DNA of 64,000 bases from Anthopleura xanthogrammica (lineage: Eukaryota; Cnidaria; Anthozoa; Actiniaria; Actiniidae), in contig OZ025224.1 in assembly GCA_964019055.1 (NCBI GenBank), positions 6,075,994 to 6,139,993 of the forward strand. Direction: 5' to 3'. The notes beneath the pieces were generated by a model that saw only the letters and a list, made by a program, of their open reading frames with translations, had not been told where the DNA came from and ran no database searches. This document shows positions 36,681 to 48,183 of the stretch, one piece after another. The position numbers and the translations under genes are program-made. Within the stretch, counting starts at the first letter, position 1; the number at the start of each line of letters is the position of its first letter.

Positions 36681-36865
36681 GGATAATTATATGATAAACA
36701 GAATATTACATGGTCGCTTGGAGATACGAATTTTATCTTCTCGTATTGAAAAGATCTCACTCGTTCGCTGCGCTCATAGTCTCGTGAGATCTTTTCAACA
36801 CTCGAAGATAAAATCCGTATCTCCGCGCGCCCATGTAATATCCTCTATTTATCATATAATTATCC
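36681..36865. repeat. Palindrome created at the junction of the two Crypton units
   Basis: GGATAATTATATGATAAA (36681) is matched by TTTATCATATAATTATCC ending at 36865. Between them ATATTACATGG/CCATGTAATAT, GGAGATACG and GAAAAGATCTCAC also pair, so almost all 185 nt fold into one hairpin. The last 13 bases belong to the next element; a lone copy would lack that arm. Confidence 0.85.
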
Positions 36866-38855
36866 ATGAAATACCTATATTTCTCACTTTCGTAAACTTG
36901 TTATTTTCACTAGTGAAAATAACATGTTATTTTCACTAGTGAAAAGATCGTTACCATGGTTACACCTTGAGTGCCCTTCAGGGCAGCTTTGCGATTTTCA
37001 TTCATCAGATTTTCAGGTTTTACTTCATTCATTATGGCTTCTAGTAGCGTGAATTTGTCGGATAGAAAACTTCCTTCATGGGAAATCGAAGTCCCTGAAC
37101 CACAGCAAAGACGATTTGCTAGCATTACAGAGATGGATGTAGATAATCTCATTTCAAATCAAGAAAATGAGAACACGAAAAAGAAGACACTCTATGACTT
37201 GAAGACAGTGAGAGCGTATTTACTCGAAGAACACAATGAAGGCAGAGATTTGGAGATTATACCGCCAGATGAATTGAATGTTTTACTGAGCCAGTTCATT
37301 GTAGCAGCAAGAACAAAAAGCGGTAAAAATTATGAACCTTCCTCGCTAAGAGGAATGTTATCAAGCGTAGACCGTTATCTTGGACGGCAAAACTACGGCA
37401 AAAGGCTCTTCTTTGATCCTGAGTTCAAGAAGATAAGAGAAGCTCTGAAAGCAAAGCAGAAGGAACTCAAACAACAAGGACATGGCAATAAGCCGAGAGC
37501 TACTACAGCCCTGACAGACGAGGAGATAGACATTCTTTTCGAGAAAAAAGTATTAGGAACGAGTACTCCTCAAGCTCTTCTCAATACAGTTTGGCTAAAT
37601 AATATTACACACTTTGGACTTCGAGGATGCAAAGAGCAGCGCCAGTTGCGTTGGGGAGACATAACACTAAAGACCAACAGTGAAGGGAAAGAGTTTCTCG
37701 ATTATTGCGAAAGGCAAACAAAAACCAGAACTGGCGAAGACCCACGAAACATACGTTCAGTGCCGCCCAGAATGTATGAAAACGCAGAAGTGGAGAATGA
37801 GCGTGATCCTGTTTATGTATACAAACTTTACTCAGAAAAACGTCCTCCTTCCATGTTAGAGCCAGATGCACCATTCTATCTGTCTGTGAACCACTTCAAA
37901 ACATCAACCTACCAAGAACTGAAGGATTGTTTTTGGTTCAAAGCACTGCCAATGGGAGTGAATAAACTCGACACCATATTGAAAGACATGTGCAAAGCCG
38001 CTAGCATCACTGCAAAAACAAATCACGCGGGAAGAAAAACCCTTGTACAGAAACTCCAAGACAGTGGAGTCCCACCTAATCAAATCATCCAAGTAACTGG
38101 GCATAAGAGCATACAATCAATCAATAATTACAGCCAACTTGGAGAACGACAGCAAGAAAATATTTCAAAGATTTTATCTTCAAGAGGCAGTGCGACTGGA
38201 AGTGCGATAGGCATGGCGACTTTACATTCCTGCAATCAAGCTTCAAGTTCGTCCACCTACTCGTCCGTGAATGAAAACCAGCTTCAAACTATGTTCTACG
38301 GCAACACCATCACTGGAGCCACTTTTAACATCAACCTGGCATCCTCACCATCAGCGGCTTCAACACAAAGTTCAAGCAGCAGCGTCAAGTCCGTCAAGAA
38401 ATATCGACGAATCATCGATTCATCGGATAGCAGTCAAGAGACTGAGTAAGCATTATAATAAGCTTCAGAGCAGTTTACTCTTTTACAGACTATTTTAAGT
38501 TCATTTAATAGTTTTACATCAATTTTGTACTCAAGTTGAGGACTATTTCACAATTAAAAACTCTATTTTTTATCAGTTTTTCCGATGCAACCTTGAATAG
38601 AAACTGAGTCTACAAACATTGAGTATTTTGTTTACTTGTACCTCTTTTTATGGCAGGTAAATAAAAGTATAAAAGAAAAATTTGGATAATTATATGATAA
38701 ACAGAATATTACATGGTCGCTTGGAGATACGAATTTTATCTTCTCGTATTGAAAAGATCTCACTCGTTCGCTGCGCTCATAGACTCGTGAGATCTTTTCA
38801 ACACTCGAAGATAAAATCCGTATCTCCGCGCGCCCATGTAATATCCTCTATTTAT
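36853..38855 (+). mobile_element. Crypton-type element, tandem unit 2 (2003 bp)
   Basis: Same length and virtually identical sequence to the preceding unit; the one difference noticed is in the 3' hairpin loop (CATAGTCTCG against CATAGACTCG). It ends CTATTTAT and passes directly into the host flank TATTTATTTTAACTAATT, which matches the empty site in unit 2 of the segmental duplication. Confidence 0.88.
37034..38449 (+). CDS. Crypton-type tyrosine recombinase, copy 2
   Basis: Identical in protein sequence to the copy at 35031-36446, with the same complete catalytic set (Arg197, His331, Arg334, His357, Tyr366). It starts at the ATG in TTCATTATGGCTTCTAG. Its upstream region is the hairpin of the preceding unit, not host DNA, so its transcription context differs from copy 1. 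Confidence 0.88.
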   Translation: MASSSVNLSDRKLPSWEIEVPEPQQRRFASITEMDVDNLISNQENENTKKKTLYDLKTVRAYLLEEHNEGRDLEIIPPDELNVLLSQFIVAARTKSGKNYEPSSLRGMLSSVDRYLGRQNYGKRLFFDPEFKKIREALKAKQKELKQQGHGNKPRATTALTDEEIDILFEKKVLGTSTPQALLNTVWLNNITHFGLRGCKEQRQLRWGDITLKTNSEGKEFLDYCERQTKTRTGEDPRNIRSVPPRMYENAEVENERDPVYVYKLYSEKRPPSMLEPDAPFYLSVNHFKTSTYQELKDCFWFKALPMGVNKLDTILKDMCKAASITAKTNHAGRKTLVQKLQDSGVPPNQIIQVTGHKSIQSINNYSQLGERQQENISKILSSRGSATGSAIGMATLHSCNQASSSSTYSSVNENQLQTMFYGNTITGATFNINLASSPSAASTQSSSSSVKSVKKYRRIIDSSDSSQETE

Positions 38856-39327
38856 TATTTATTTTAACTAATTGCAAAACTGACAGACATATACATAAAT
38901 CACAAGCAGAGAAAGAAATATCACAAAGATCTATTTTTCACTATTTCATATTCTATATTCTGTCCGTGGCTAATTCATATTTAACAGTAAAGGTCTAATT
39001 TGTTCATACTTTTTCATATGCAGTGCTAGTTTTGATCTTTTTTTCGGCTGTTTTGTAAAAAAAGTTTCTCATACAGTCTCATAATGGCTATAAAATCCCA
39101 AAGTACTGGAATGCTCTGCTTCCATCTAGACGTGTACATCTAGATAGAAGTTCGTATTGTATACGTATAATACTTTTCTTTATTTTTATGATTCGCAGCA
39201 AAGTCAGCAACAGATTGAAGATGCCATGAAAGAAATGATTGAAGCCAAAAATAAACTAGCATATGAAAAAGGCACCTTACAGGTAACAGGAAAGATTTGT
39301 ATTTGGGCTGCAGAGGGGCTATGATAA

Positions 39328-39492
39328 TAGCCCACTTTCGATATTCAGGTTGAGTGATCACGCACAAAGCAATCCAAGATGAGGCTCCGGGGAAACAATG
39401 GAGTAATCCTAATATATTCCTTTGTTTCCCCGGAGCCTCGCCTTGAATTTCTTGGTGCGTGATTACTCAATCAGAATATCGAAAATGGGCTA
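39328..39492. mobile_element. MITE present only in unit 1
   Basis: Starts TAGCCCACTTTCGATATTC and ends GAATATCGAAAATGGGCTA; the inner arms (GGCTCCGGGGAAACAA and partner) pair as well. Unit 2 reads straight through (GCTATGATAATTCTAGCTGG near 57975), giving a clean empty site. Confidence 0.9.
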
Positions 39493-39789
39493 TTCTAGCT
39501 GAGTAAGCGTTCCAAGGAGGTCGAGGTTGGCCTTGATAAATAAAAGAATCAAGCTCAGTCTCGACTTGAAACCATTGTTTCTTTATCATCCAAGCAAATT
39601 CTGGAAAAAGGTATTTTAGAAGCAAAAAAACGTTTTTTGAATTTAGAGGTCGATTTTTCTGAACTGAACATTTATTAACCGGAGCACAAAAAGAAATCCC
39701 TCTTGCGGCACAGAAAAGAAATAACTTAAAGGCAATAACGGCTGGCACCCTTAATCCAGTAACACCCATCCTATGCAGTATATTATAAG

Positions 39790-40260
39790 TATCACTCGTT
39801 CTATCCTAGAATAATTGCACAGTGGAACAATCTCCCACAGAAAATGTCATCATTCACCATGGTGATCATGGTGAAAATGTGTCACTCGTTCTATCCTAGA
39901 ATAACTGCACAGTGGAACAATCTCCCACAAAAAATGTCATCATTCACTATGGTGTTCATGGCGAAAATGTGTCACTCCCTCTATCCTAGAATAATTGCAC
40001 AGTGGAACAATCTCCCACAGAAAATGTCATCATTCACTATGGTGTTCATGGTGAAAATGTGTCACTCCTTCTATCCTAGAATAATTGCACAGTGGAACAA
40101 TCTCCCACAAAAAATGTCGTCATATCATTCACTATGGTGTTCATGGCGAAAATGTGTCACTCCTTCTATCCTAGAATAATTGCACAGTGCAACAATCTCC
40201 CACAGAAAATGTCATCATTCACCATGGTGTTCATGGTGAAAATGTGTCACTCGTTCTATC
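39790..40260. repeat. 90-bp minisatellite, about 5 copies (unit 1)
   Basis: Unit with AGAATAATTGCACAGTGGAA and CATTCACCATGGTG, in the intron between the orphan exons. Only about 2 copies exist in unit 2 (58290-58470). Confidence 0.93.
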
Positions 40261-40499
40261 AATACTGCAACGTTTTATCTATACTGAGTTATTTTCTTGA
40301 CATTTCTTTTCTAGTCTAAAGTGGGCCATCTACAAAGAGACATCACTTCGATGAATGATTTAAAGGTACTATCTATTTTAGACAACATAATTATATTGAT
40401 ATTTCAGCTGATAATTAGTTTAATTGTTAATTTTTCTACATAAGAAATGCAATATATTTTAGCGTGCTCTATTCAACACAATTCTCTACCAATCAGAGC

Positions 40500-40915
40500 G
40501 CGAGTAGCGAGGTAACTATATAATAAAGCGCCGTCCACACTATTGCGTTTTCGAAACGCGCCGTTTTATTTTCATAGAAAACGCATCGAAAGCTTCGAGT
40601 CCACATTAATGTTTTCTTAGCGTCCACACTAAAACGATCAAAAACGCAGATACAATCGGGAATGCTGCAATATCATCATCTGCGCATGCGAAGAACAGAC
40701 GTGCCAGTGTGAATGACGTCAGCGTTTTAAAAAGCTTCCGTTTCGCCTGTCCACTAATACGATAGGCCTCCGTTTTCAAAAATTTGTGCACTCTGGAGAG
40801 CGTTTTCAAATGTATGCATTTTTGATCGTTAGTTTTTTTAGTGTGGACACAAGGCCAAAACGCATCGAAAAGTATGCGATTTCGTATGAAAACACCTTAG
40901 TTGGGACGAGGCCTA
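40500..40915. mobile_element. MITE-like element (GTCCACACTATTGCGTTTTCG)
   Basis: Contains repeated GTCCACACTAAAACG-type and AAAACGCATCGAAA segments in opposite orientations. Also present at 58735-59140 in unit 2, so it predates the duplication. Confidence 0.6.
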
Positions 40916-41879
40916 AATTTACTTAAATTAGTTTACACTTGAGTGGGAAATGAAATTGAAATCAAAAACGCAAAGGGCGCCAAACAGCTCTTGCGATATT
41001 TTTGTAATTAGAATTTATTTATTTATCTTTAGAATAATAAAAAATCAAACTTCAGTACTATCAAACTTTATTGTTTTCAAATAGATGGAAATCGATCAAC
41101 TGAAAAGAGAAAACAATGGAATTCAAAATTCCTATAACAAGGTTAGTTACATATTAAGTATTACAATTGTATTGAATCAGAGGTGTAAGAGGTGTATTCG
41201 CTAGAAACTGAGAAAAAAGACCCCTAACCTAATGACATTTCATACCTAAACTACCACACTCCTTTTTTAAATCTTTTTTCATATTCAACTAAATAGTGAA
41301 AATTAACGTAACAAAAAATCTACCGAAAGGAATCTACTGGAAGTGTAGGTATGAAACGTCATCATGCTTGAGGCCTATTCTGGAACGAAGACAGGGATGG
41401 AAAATGAGTCAGCAGTTTGGGGGAAATAACGGGCTCACTTGCTTGTTATAAAATTATAGATCTATGTTTCAAAAAGAATCCCATTATCAGGGTAGATATT
41501 TGTTTCCACAGCCCAAAATGCCCTTATTGAGAGAGAACTGGAATCTAACACTAAACCTGACCCTAAACCTAACCAACCTTAGAATCGATTTTAGTCCTTT
41601 CTCGATGAAGGGCAGTTTGGGCTATGGAAAAAAGTCTTCACCCATAATCAGCACCAAAAATGCTGAGGATAAGCTCATTTCTTAAAAGCCAAGGAATTTT
41701 TTTATCTAATCCGTTAACCAGTGGTTAAGGTTTGTTTCTATTGTATGTAAAACTTTCCTCTTGTTTGTGCTAGCATGCTTTTCCCTGAAAACCTCAACCA
41801 ATTGTTATGTTAGATTCGAAATATTCCAGCGATAGGCGCTAGGCGGTCATGTTTTTTTTTTTTTTACAATACGCATGCG

Positions 41880-42600
41880 CGTACATTTTCAGCCCTGTTT
41901 GGAATGTACTCAAACAAGCTGCAAAATAACAAGCGGCATTTCTAAAGCGTAAACTTAATGTTGCTTAGCAACGTAACAATATTTGTATTTTTTTTCTTCT
42001 GTTTGAAGTGAATCCAAACAAGCTGCAAAATAACAAGCGGCATTTGTAAAGCGTAAACTTAATGTTGCCTAGCAACGTAACAATAGTTTTTTCTGTTTGG
42101 AACGAATTCAGAAAAGCTGCAAAATAACAAGCGGCATTTCTAAAGCGTAAACTTAATGTTGCCTAGCAACGTAACAATAGTTTTTTCTGTTTGGAACGAA
42201 TTCAGAAAAGCTGCAAAATAACAAGCGGCATTTCTAAAGCGTAAACTTAATGTTGCTTAGCAACGTAACAATATTTGTATATTTTTTTCTGTTTGGAGGG
42301 AATCCAAACAAGCTGTAAAATAACAAGCGGCATTTCTAAAGCGTAAACTTAATGTTGCTTAGCAACGTAACAATATTTGTGTTTTTTGTTTTGTTTGGAG
42401 CGAATTCAAACAAGCTGCAAAATAACAAGCGGCATTTCTAAAGCGTAAACCTAATGTTGCTTAGCAACGTAACAATATTTTTTTCTGTTTAAACGAATTC
42501 AAACAAGCAGCAAAATAACAAGCGGCATTTCTAAAGCGTAAACCAGAAGGATGGTAAACTTAATGTTGCTTAGAAACATAACAGTATTTGTATACGTTTT
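41880..42600. repeat. About 100-bp minisatellite with X-box-like palindromes, unit 1
   Basis: Six monomers each carry GTTGCTTAGCAAC or GTTGCCTAGCAAC (starting near 41959, 42064, 42158, 42252, 42353 and 42455) plus a degenerate seventh (GTTGCTTAGAAAC, 42563). The rest of the monomer holds AAGCTGCAAAATAACAAGCG and TTTCTAAAGCGTAAAC. The palindrome fits the RFX X-box consensus (RYYNYY-N-RRNRAC). Confidence 0.92.
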
Positions 42601-42979
42601 TCCGCCCAAGAACGGTTGCTAGGTGTATTTTTTTTTTGATGTTTCAATAAACGTCAACTATTGTGTATTTTCGTTGCTTGAATATATTTGTTGTAAGCTT
42701 AATTTCAAATTATCACCCATTAATGTTTTTTTGTGTATATGCTTTAATTCGAGATTTTTCAATCGAGTAAAGTCACAGGGAGCCCATTTAAGGTAAAAGT
42801 ACTAGATGAAAATAAAATCTGGGAAATATATCATTTATTGGAAAAAGTACAGTAGAATATTTTTTTCACACACCTTTGTTTTCCTGTATAATTCGATTCC
42901 CCTTTGTCATGTTTTCAAGGGATGGAATATGCATGTTTTCAAGGGATGCAACTCTCTGCAACCATCTTTCACATACACT

Positions 42980-43795
42980 AGGCTATCAACCACTGTTGTA
43001 GGAATCGTGGTACTTTGCTAGTGAGCAGCCGCGCACGCGTCATAACTGAATAAATGTAGAAAACATCCCACATGGTGTAGGAGTTTTGGTACCATGCTAG
43101 TTAACAGCCGCGCATACGTCATAAATTAATCTAATGACGTACCTGAATAAATGTAGAAAACATCCCACATGGTGTAGGAGTTTTGGTACCATGCTAGTTA
43201 ACAGCCGCGCATACGTCATAAATTAATCTAATGACATCTAAACAATCCACATGATATAGGAATATTGGTACCATTCTAGTTAGCAGCCGCGCACACGTCA
43301 TAAATGAATAAATGTAGAAAACATCCCAGATGGTATAGGAATATTCGTGCCATTTTAGTGAACAGCCGCGCACACGTCATAAATGAATAAATGTAGAAAA
43401 CATCCCAGATGGTGTAGAAATATTCGTGCCATGCTAGTGAACAGCCGCGCACACGTAATAACTGAGTAAATGTAGAAAACATCCCAGATGGTGTAGGAAC
43501 ATTCGTGCCATGCTAGTGAACAGGCGCGCACACATCATAACTGAATAAATTTAGAAAACTTCCCAGATGGTGTAGGAACATTCGTGCCATGCTAGTGAAC
43601 AGGCGCGCACACGTCATAACTGAATAATTTTAGAAAACTTCCCAGATGGTGTAGGAACATTCGTGCCATGCTAGTGAACAGGCGCGCACACGTCATAACT
43701 GAATAAATGTAGAAAACATCCCAGATGGTGTAGGAATATTCGTGCCGTGCTAGTGAACTGCCGCGCACACGTCATACATGAATAAATTATGTACA
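42980..43795. repeat. 79-80-bp minisatellite, about 10 copies
   Basis: Unit contains AACAGCCGCGCACACGTCAT, TGAATAAATGTAGAAAACAT and CCCAGATGGTGTAGGAATAT. Unit 2 only. Confidence 0.95.
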
Positions 43796-44770
43796 CTTCC
43801 TTATTTGGAGGGTAAACCAGTCAAAACTGTTTAGAACAAAAGAAATGACGCACTTCAATAACAAACTCAAAACATCTGAAACTCCCCTATGTTAGCCAAC
43901 TTCGTTGGCAATAAAAACAATCGACATAGTTAAAATCTGTGTTTATTCAGCTTCAAGAAAATATATACTTTTATAGACATTGAATGAGCAGTTTGTGCGC
44001 TACGACTCATTTAGTGAACATCGGTCGCGAAGGTCCCCTGGTACCATAAATCAATAAAGAAAATATCCCACATCAGGCCACATTACGTAGAAATCATGGT
44101 ACTTAAATTAATCTAGGAAACATCCCACATTATGTATGAATTGTGGTTTTTAAATTTTGCTAGGAAGCAGGTTTTACGGAAGAACTATTAACTTTTGACT
44201 CATGGAGAGTCAAAAGAGTTTTAAAAAAATGAAGCCCAATTCCCAAGGACCATTTTCGGAAGTTCGGTTGCAAAATATTGTGATTCATATTGTTATGTAT
44301 TTGAAATATTGTTGTAGAGATTTGCACTGCAACCCTTGAAATTAAAATTACTTCTACATCTTTCAACACACTGCGGTGACCGTAGGGAAATCATATAGGA
44401 AAACAAAGGCGCATGAAAAAAGAATCTACTGAATTTTTGCTTGATTTTTCAAAACTTTTATCTTTTAGTGCGTTGCAGATGGTTTTGTCGCTCATGCTGT
44501 GGTTATTTCTTTCCATGTAGGATGTGTTTTGAAAAACTCAGGTGCAGTTTTTATTGTCTTATCCCTTAAATGCCCCTTGACAAGAGCCATTTTAACTCGT
44601 GGATACGCGAAGCGTAGAAACGAGCTATTGTGAGAGATTTGAATATGCAATGTGTCACTCACTCAATCGCTCGCTTCCTCACTATAGCGTTAGCAGGTCG
44701 ATATTTAAACGTTAATCCATCGTCTTACGTCATCATGTATACGAACGATCCACGAAACTTCATCACGTTT
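43796..44770. other. No gene seen; repeat fragments
   Basis: Contains an inverted fragment of the TTTGTTTTCCTATA repeat (about 44370-44430) and, at about 44475-44590, a copy of the GGTTTT...TTATTTCTTTCCATGT sequence also found at 30465-30605. No credible exon. Confidence 0.5.
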
Positions 44771-45062
44771 GGACCTCGTGACACGAGTGAAAAACGCACT
44801 GCGCATGCTCGGAAGTTCGTCGTGTTTACCAAGAAAACCATTGGAGATTTACCGGCGTTTAGTAAATCTCTAAAGATAAGGCCGTTCGTGGAAATTAAGT
44901 GCTTATTTTTTCCAGACACACAAATAATACAAGAAAAATTCGCTGTACAAGTAGTACAAGACTTCAGATTCTCCAATGTTTTTCTTCGTAAACACGACTC
45001 GTCTATGAATTTCCTGCCGAACTTTCGAGCATCCGCAGTGCATTTTTCTCTCGTGTGGGACC
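44770..45062. mobile_element. Fold-back element
   Basis: Left arm CGAGTGAAAAACGCACTGCG plus TTCGTCGTGTTTACCAAGAA is matched inverted by the segment from CCAATGTTTTTCTTCGTAAA to GTGCATTTTTCTCTCGTGTG. The long overlapping frames on both strands have no recognisable family. Confidence 0.65.
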
Positions 45063-45156
45063 TCGTACGAATACCAAGCTCACGAATGACGCGAGTGAAA
45101 AACGTACTACACATGCTCGGAATTTTGTCGTGTTTACAAAGAAAACTATAATCTGA

Positions 45157-46080
45157 GACGCCCATCCAAACCATCACAGATCTATTCGTATTGTGAAGCG
45201 AACATCCAATCCATCTCTTGTACATTCTTATTCTGATACACCCATCCAATCCATCTCTGGTACATTCATATTCTGAAACGCCCATCTAATCCATCTCGTG
45301 TACATTCTTATTCTGATACACCCAACCAATCCATCTCTTGTACATTCTTATTCTGATACACCCATCCAATCCATCTCTTGTACATTCTTATTCTGATACA
45401 CCCATCCAATCCATCTCTTGTACATTCATATTCTGAAACGCCCATCCATGCAATCCATCTCGTGTACATTCTTATTCTGATACACCCATCCAATCCATCT
45501 CTTGTACATTCTTATTCTGATACACCCATCCAATCCATCTCTTGTACATTCATATTCTGAAACGCCCATCTAATCCATCTCGTGTACATTCTTATTCTGA
45601 TACGCCCATCCAATCCATCTCGTGTACACTGATTCTTATTCTGATACGCCCATCCAATCCATCTCGTGTACATTCTTATTCTGATACACCCATCCAATCC
45701 ATCTCGTGTACACTGATTCTTATTCTGATACGCCCATCCAATCCATCTCGTGTACATTCTTATTCTGATACACCCATCCAATCCATCTCGTGTACACTGA
45801 TTCTTATTCTGATACGCCCATCTAATCCATCTCGTGTACATTCTTATTCTGATACAGTCATCCAAATCATCTCGTGTACATTCATATTGCGATAAGCCCA
45901 TCCAATCCATCCCGTGTACATTAATTTTCGTTCTAAAACGCCTATCCATGTAATCCATCTCGTGTACATTCATAGTCTGAAACGCCTATCCAATCCATCT
46001 CGTGCATGAACATTCATATTCTGATGCGCACATCCAATCCATCTCGTGTACATTCTTTTTGTGATACGACAATAAAACCC
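45157..46080. repeat. 40-bp satellite array, unit 2
   Basis: About 22 monomers of the same satellite as 26757-29470, many of a CTTGTACATTCTTATTCTGA subtype, and 44-bp variants with an inserted CTGA. No kilobase higher-order block. Confidence 0.93.
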
Positions 46081-46204
46081 ATCTTGTTCAATCAAATCCA
46101 TCTTGAAAATTCTTGTTCTGAAGGACCGGTAATTATTTACAGGGAGGAGGAGGGGGGGGGGGGGGGGGAGGGCACTTGTGAATTTTTATTTTCACTTGCA
46201 CTAC

Positions 46205-46575
46205 CTTTCGTAACCCCTACTTGTGATCGGATACTCCAGAATGTGATTTTGGATACTCCAAAATATGATCGGATACTCCAGAATGTGATTTTGGATACTC
46301 CAAAATATGATCGGATACTTCAGAATGTGATTTTGGATACTCCAAAATATGATCGGATACTCCAGAATGTGATTTTGGATGCTCTAAAATATGATCGGAT
46401 ACTCCAGAATGTGAATTTGGATACTCCAAAATATGATCGGATACTCCAGAATGTGATTTTGGATGCTCTAAAATATGATCAGATACTCCAGAATGTGATT
46501 TTGGATACTCCAAAATATGATGGGATACTCCAGAATGTGATTTTGGATACTCAAAAATATGCGCATGTTTGGATA
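46205..46575. repeat. 42-bp repeat array, about 8 copies
   Basis: Alternating 21-bp halves GATACTCCAGAATGTGATTT and GGATACTCCAAAATATGATC. Open in frames on both strands purely because 42 is a multiple of 3. Confidence 0.94.
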
Positions 46576-47211
46576 CTTCAGAATATCACGAGAAGCTTGT
46601 ATATATAACCAAAGAAGGTCATTTTGATCTGCTTGATGGATGGAATTGTGCTACCATCCTTCCCAATGCCCTTTTATTGTTGCGAGGATAGCGAGCAGCG
46701 ATACTATAATCTAGCAGGTCAGTACGAGCTCCCTCTGGAATCCATAACTGACTGTGCTGAATAAAAATCTTAAATTTCGGGAGGATTTATTACGGTGCCT
46801 TACACATTTCAGAAACATATATAGCACACTAGTAAATTCGGCTCGCAAAAGCAACATGCATCCTAATGATGACTCGAAATTTTTCGCGCAGTGGAAAGTC
46901 TTTGTTAAATGTTACTGAAACGACATTTTTTTCCACTTGAGTTTGCATCATTTCCTGATGCCATTCTATGTTTCGATAAGACGAGGACAGACCAAAGAAA
47001 AGTTACTCCGAGTTGTTAATATGATCGATACATCTAAGGTACTGCCTGAAATTATGCCCCCAAAAAACCCTACCATATTAGGAATAAGCCTCGTTAAACG
47101 ACGCGCATTTACGATTCCTCTTGTCCTTTCCATAATTGATGTAATTAAAAGTTTATCTTCATGTAAGACCTACTGGTTTATGGAATTAATTTGTTTTTAT
47201 TGATCGATATA

Positions 47212-47383
47212 AACCAGGACCATACTTCCAGACATCGAGTGCTGAAGCATCGTATGGACTTACGGCTACGCTGGAGATTTCGGCCCCAACACCGCTATCC
47301 CGGGAGGACATTACTGACTGATCAGGAAGCTCGGCCGAAGCCTAAGGGAGAGGTTAGTCGGCCCCTAGACCGTAGATGATTAA
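47212..47383. ncRNA. GC-rich block, second copy (possible 5S-derived SINE)
   Basis: Nearly identical to 30243-30420, as expected from the segmental duplication. No independent evidence of transcription. Confidence 0.3.
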
Positions 47384-48083
47384 CCACTTGCTATGACCAG
47401 CACACCCGGTATGACGCTCGTGTTGCTGGTGGTTTTTTCGCTGTGCTTATTTCTTTCCATGTGGGATGTGTTTTAAAAAACCCAGGTGCAAAATGCAATT
47501 AACGTGTGCAAAGATCAGCTATGAGGTGAAAATCAGAACTGATTTTAAAAAAAATCCCTGACCCTCTCCAAATAGGCGCTCAAAAAAATTGAGCGGATTT
47601 GCGGATTCAAAATTCAAAGCGTATTGCGGATGTGTTGAATATTAGGGCACGGATCATGGATTCTGAACACGCAAAGGGTTTGGATTACGGCTTTGTACGA
47701 AGCTAGTATCGTTAATAATCGGATTCGGATTTGAACGACAATATAATAATATCAGGGGACCTACAGATTGTCCATGTCACGGATCGGCGGATTAACGTAT
47801 TAAATAGAGTAAATATATTTTTAAGCGGCTTTTTAGCGATTAAAAAAACCCCGCTTGAAATCGAATAATCAAAGCAAGAGAGACTGGGTACCATCTTTTG
47901 TTTTTGCAGTGCCAAACCATTATTATTATCATTACTCAGTTTTTTACCTCTTGGCAATGCAAAATGTAACCCTGTTTGGGTTGCCTGTGGATAATCCCTT
48001 GTTTGTATTTCTGGTCAGCAGCAATCCAATGACAGGTGTATTGTGATTGGTTGATATAGAGTCTGTTTGGCGGTATTTCCAAA

Positions 48084-48152
48084 ATGGCGGCTGAGAAGCA
48101 AAAGAAACCACAACAAAGAATGTCTAAAAAGAATCCTTTTTTATTGTCATAG
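48084..48152 (+). promoter_or_regulatory. Upstream ORF in CCDC150 leader (22 codons)
   Basis: ATG in AAAATGGCGGC (also a YY1-type initiator context) opens a 22-codon basic frame, MAAEKQKKPQQRMSKKNPFL and two more residues, ending at TAG, 31 bp before the CCDC150 start codon. It could dampen translation if the leader is transcribed from here. Confidence 0.4.
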
Positions 48153-48183
48153 TATTGTTATAGTACAGGGTAACTCATCCAAA

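Larger units (their letters stand above)
34850..36852 (+). mobile_element. Crypton-type element, tandem unit 1 (2003 bp)
   Basis: Starts CATATAATTATCC after a TTATTATTAT flank and ends CCTCTATTTAT, where unit 2 starts at once. Inside: two palindromes with a CACTAGTG core (34897-34942), the recombinase CDS, a 3' region, and a long hairpin (about 36694-36852). No stops or indels. The unit 2 duplication lacks the element at the matching position (about 57220). Confidence 0.88.
39199..41141 (+). pseudogene. CCDC150: Orphan CCDC150 exons (unit 1): 39199-39282, 40315-40365, 41085-41141
   Basis: Three exons equivalent to exons 10-12 of the gene in unit 2 (57858-57941, 58533-58583, 59313-59369). Reading frames and AG/GT splice sites are intact and the only coding difference noted is silent, but no promoter, start codon or earlier exon remains upstream. 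Probably a non-functional remnant unless spliced into another transcript. Confidence 0.85.

Noticed and set aside
44630..45285. Overlapping 173- and 186-residue frames on opposite strands
   Set aside because: They lie over a fold-back element and satellite edge; no domain, composition or splice evidence supports a gene.
46006..46608. 200-residue frame and its antisense partner
   Set aside because: Both arise from the 42-bp array, a multiple of three that stays open on both strands.
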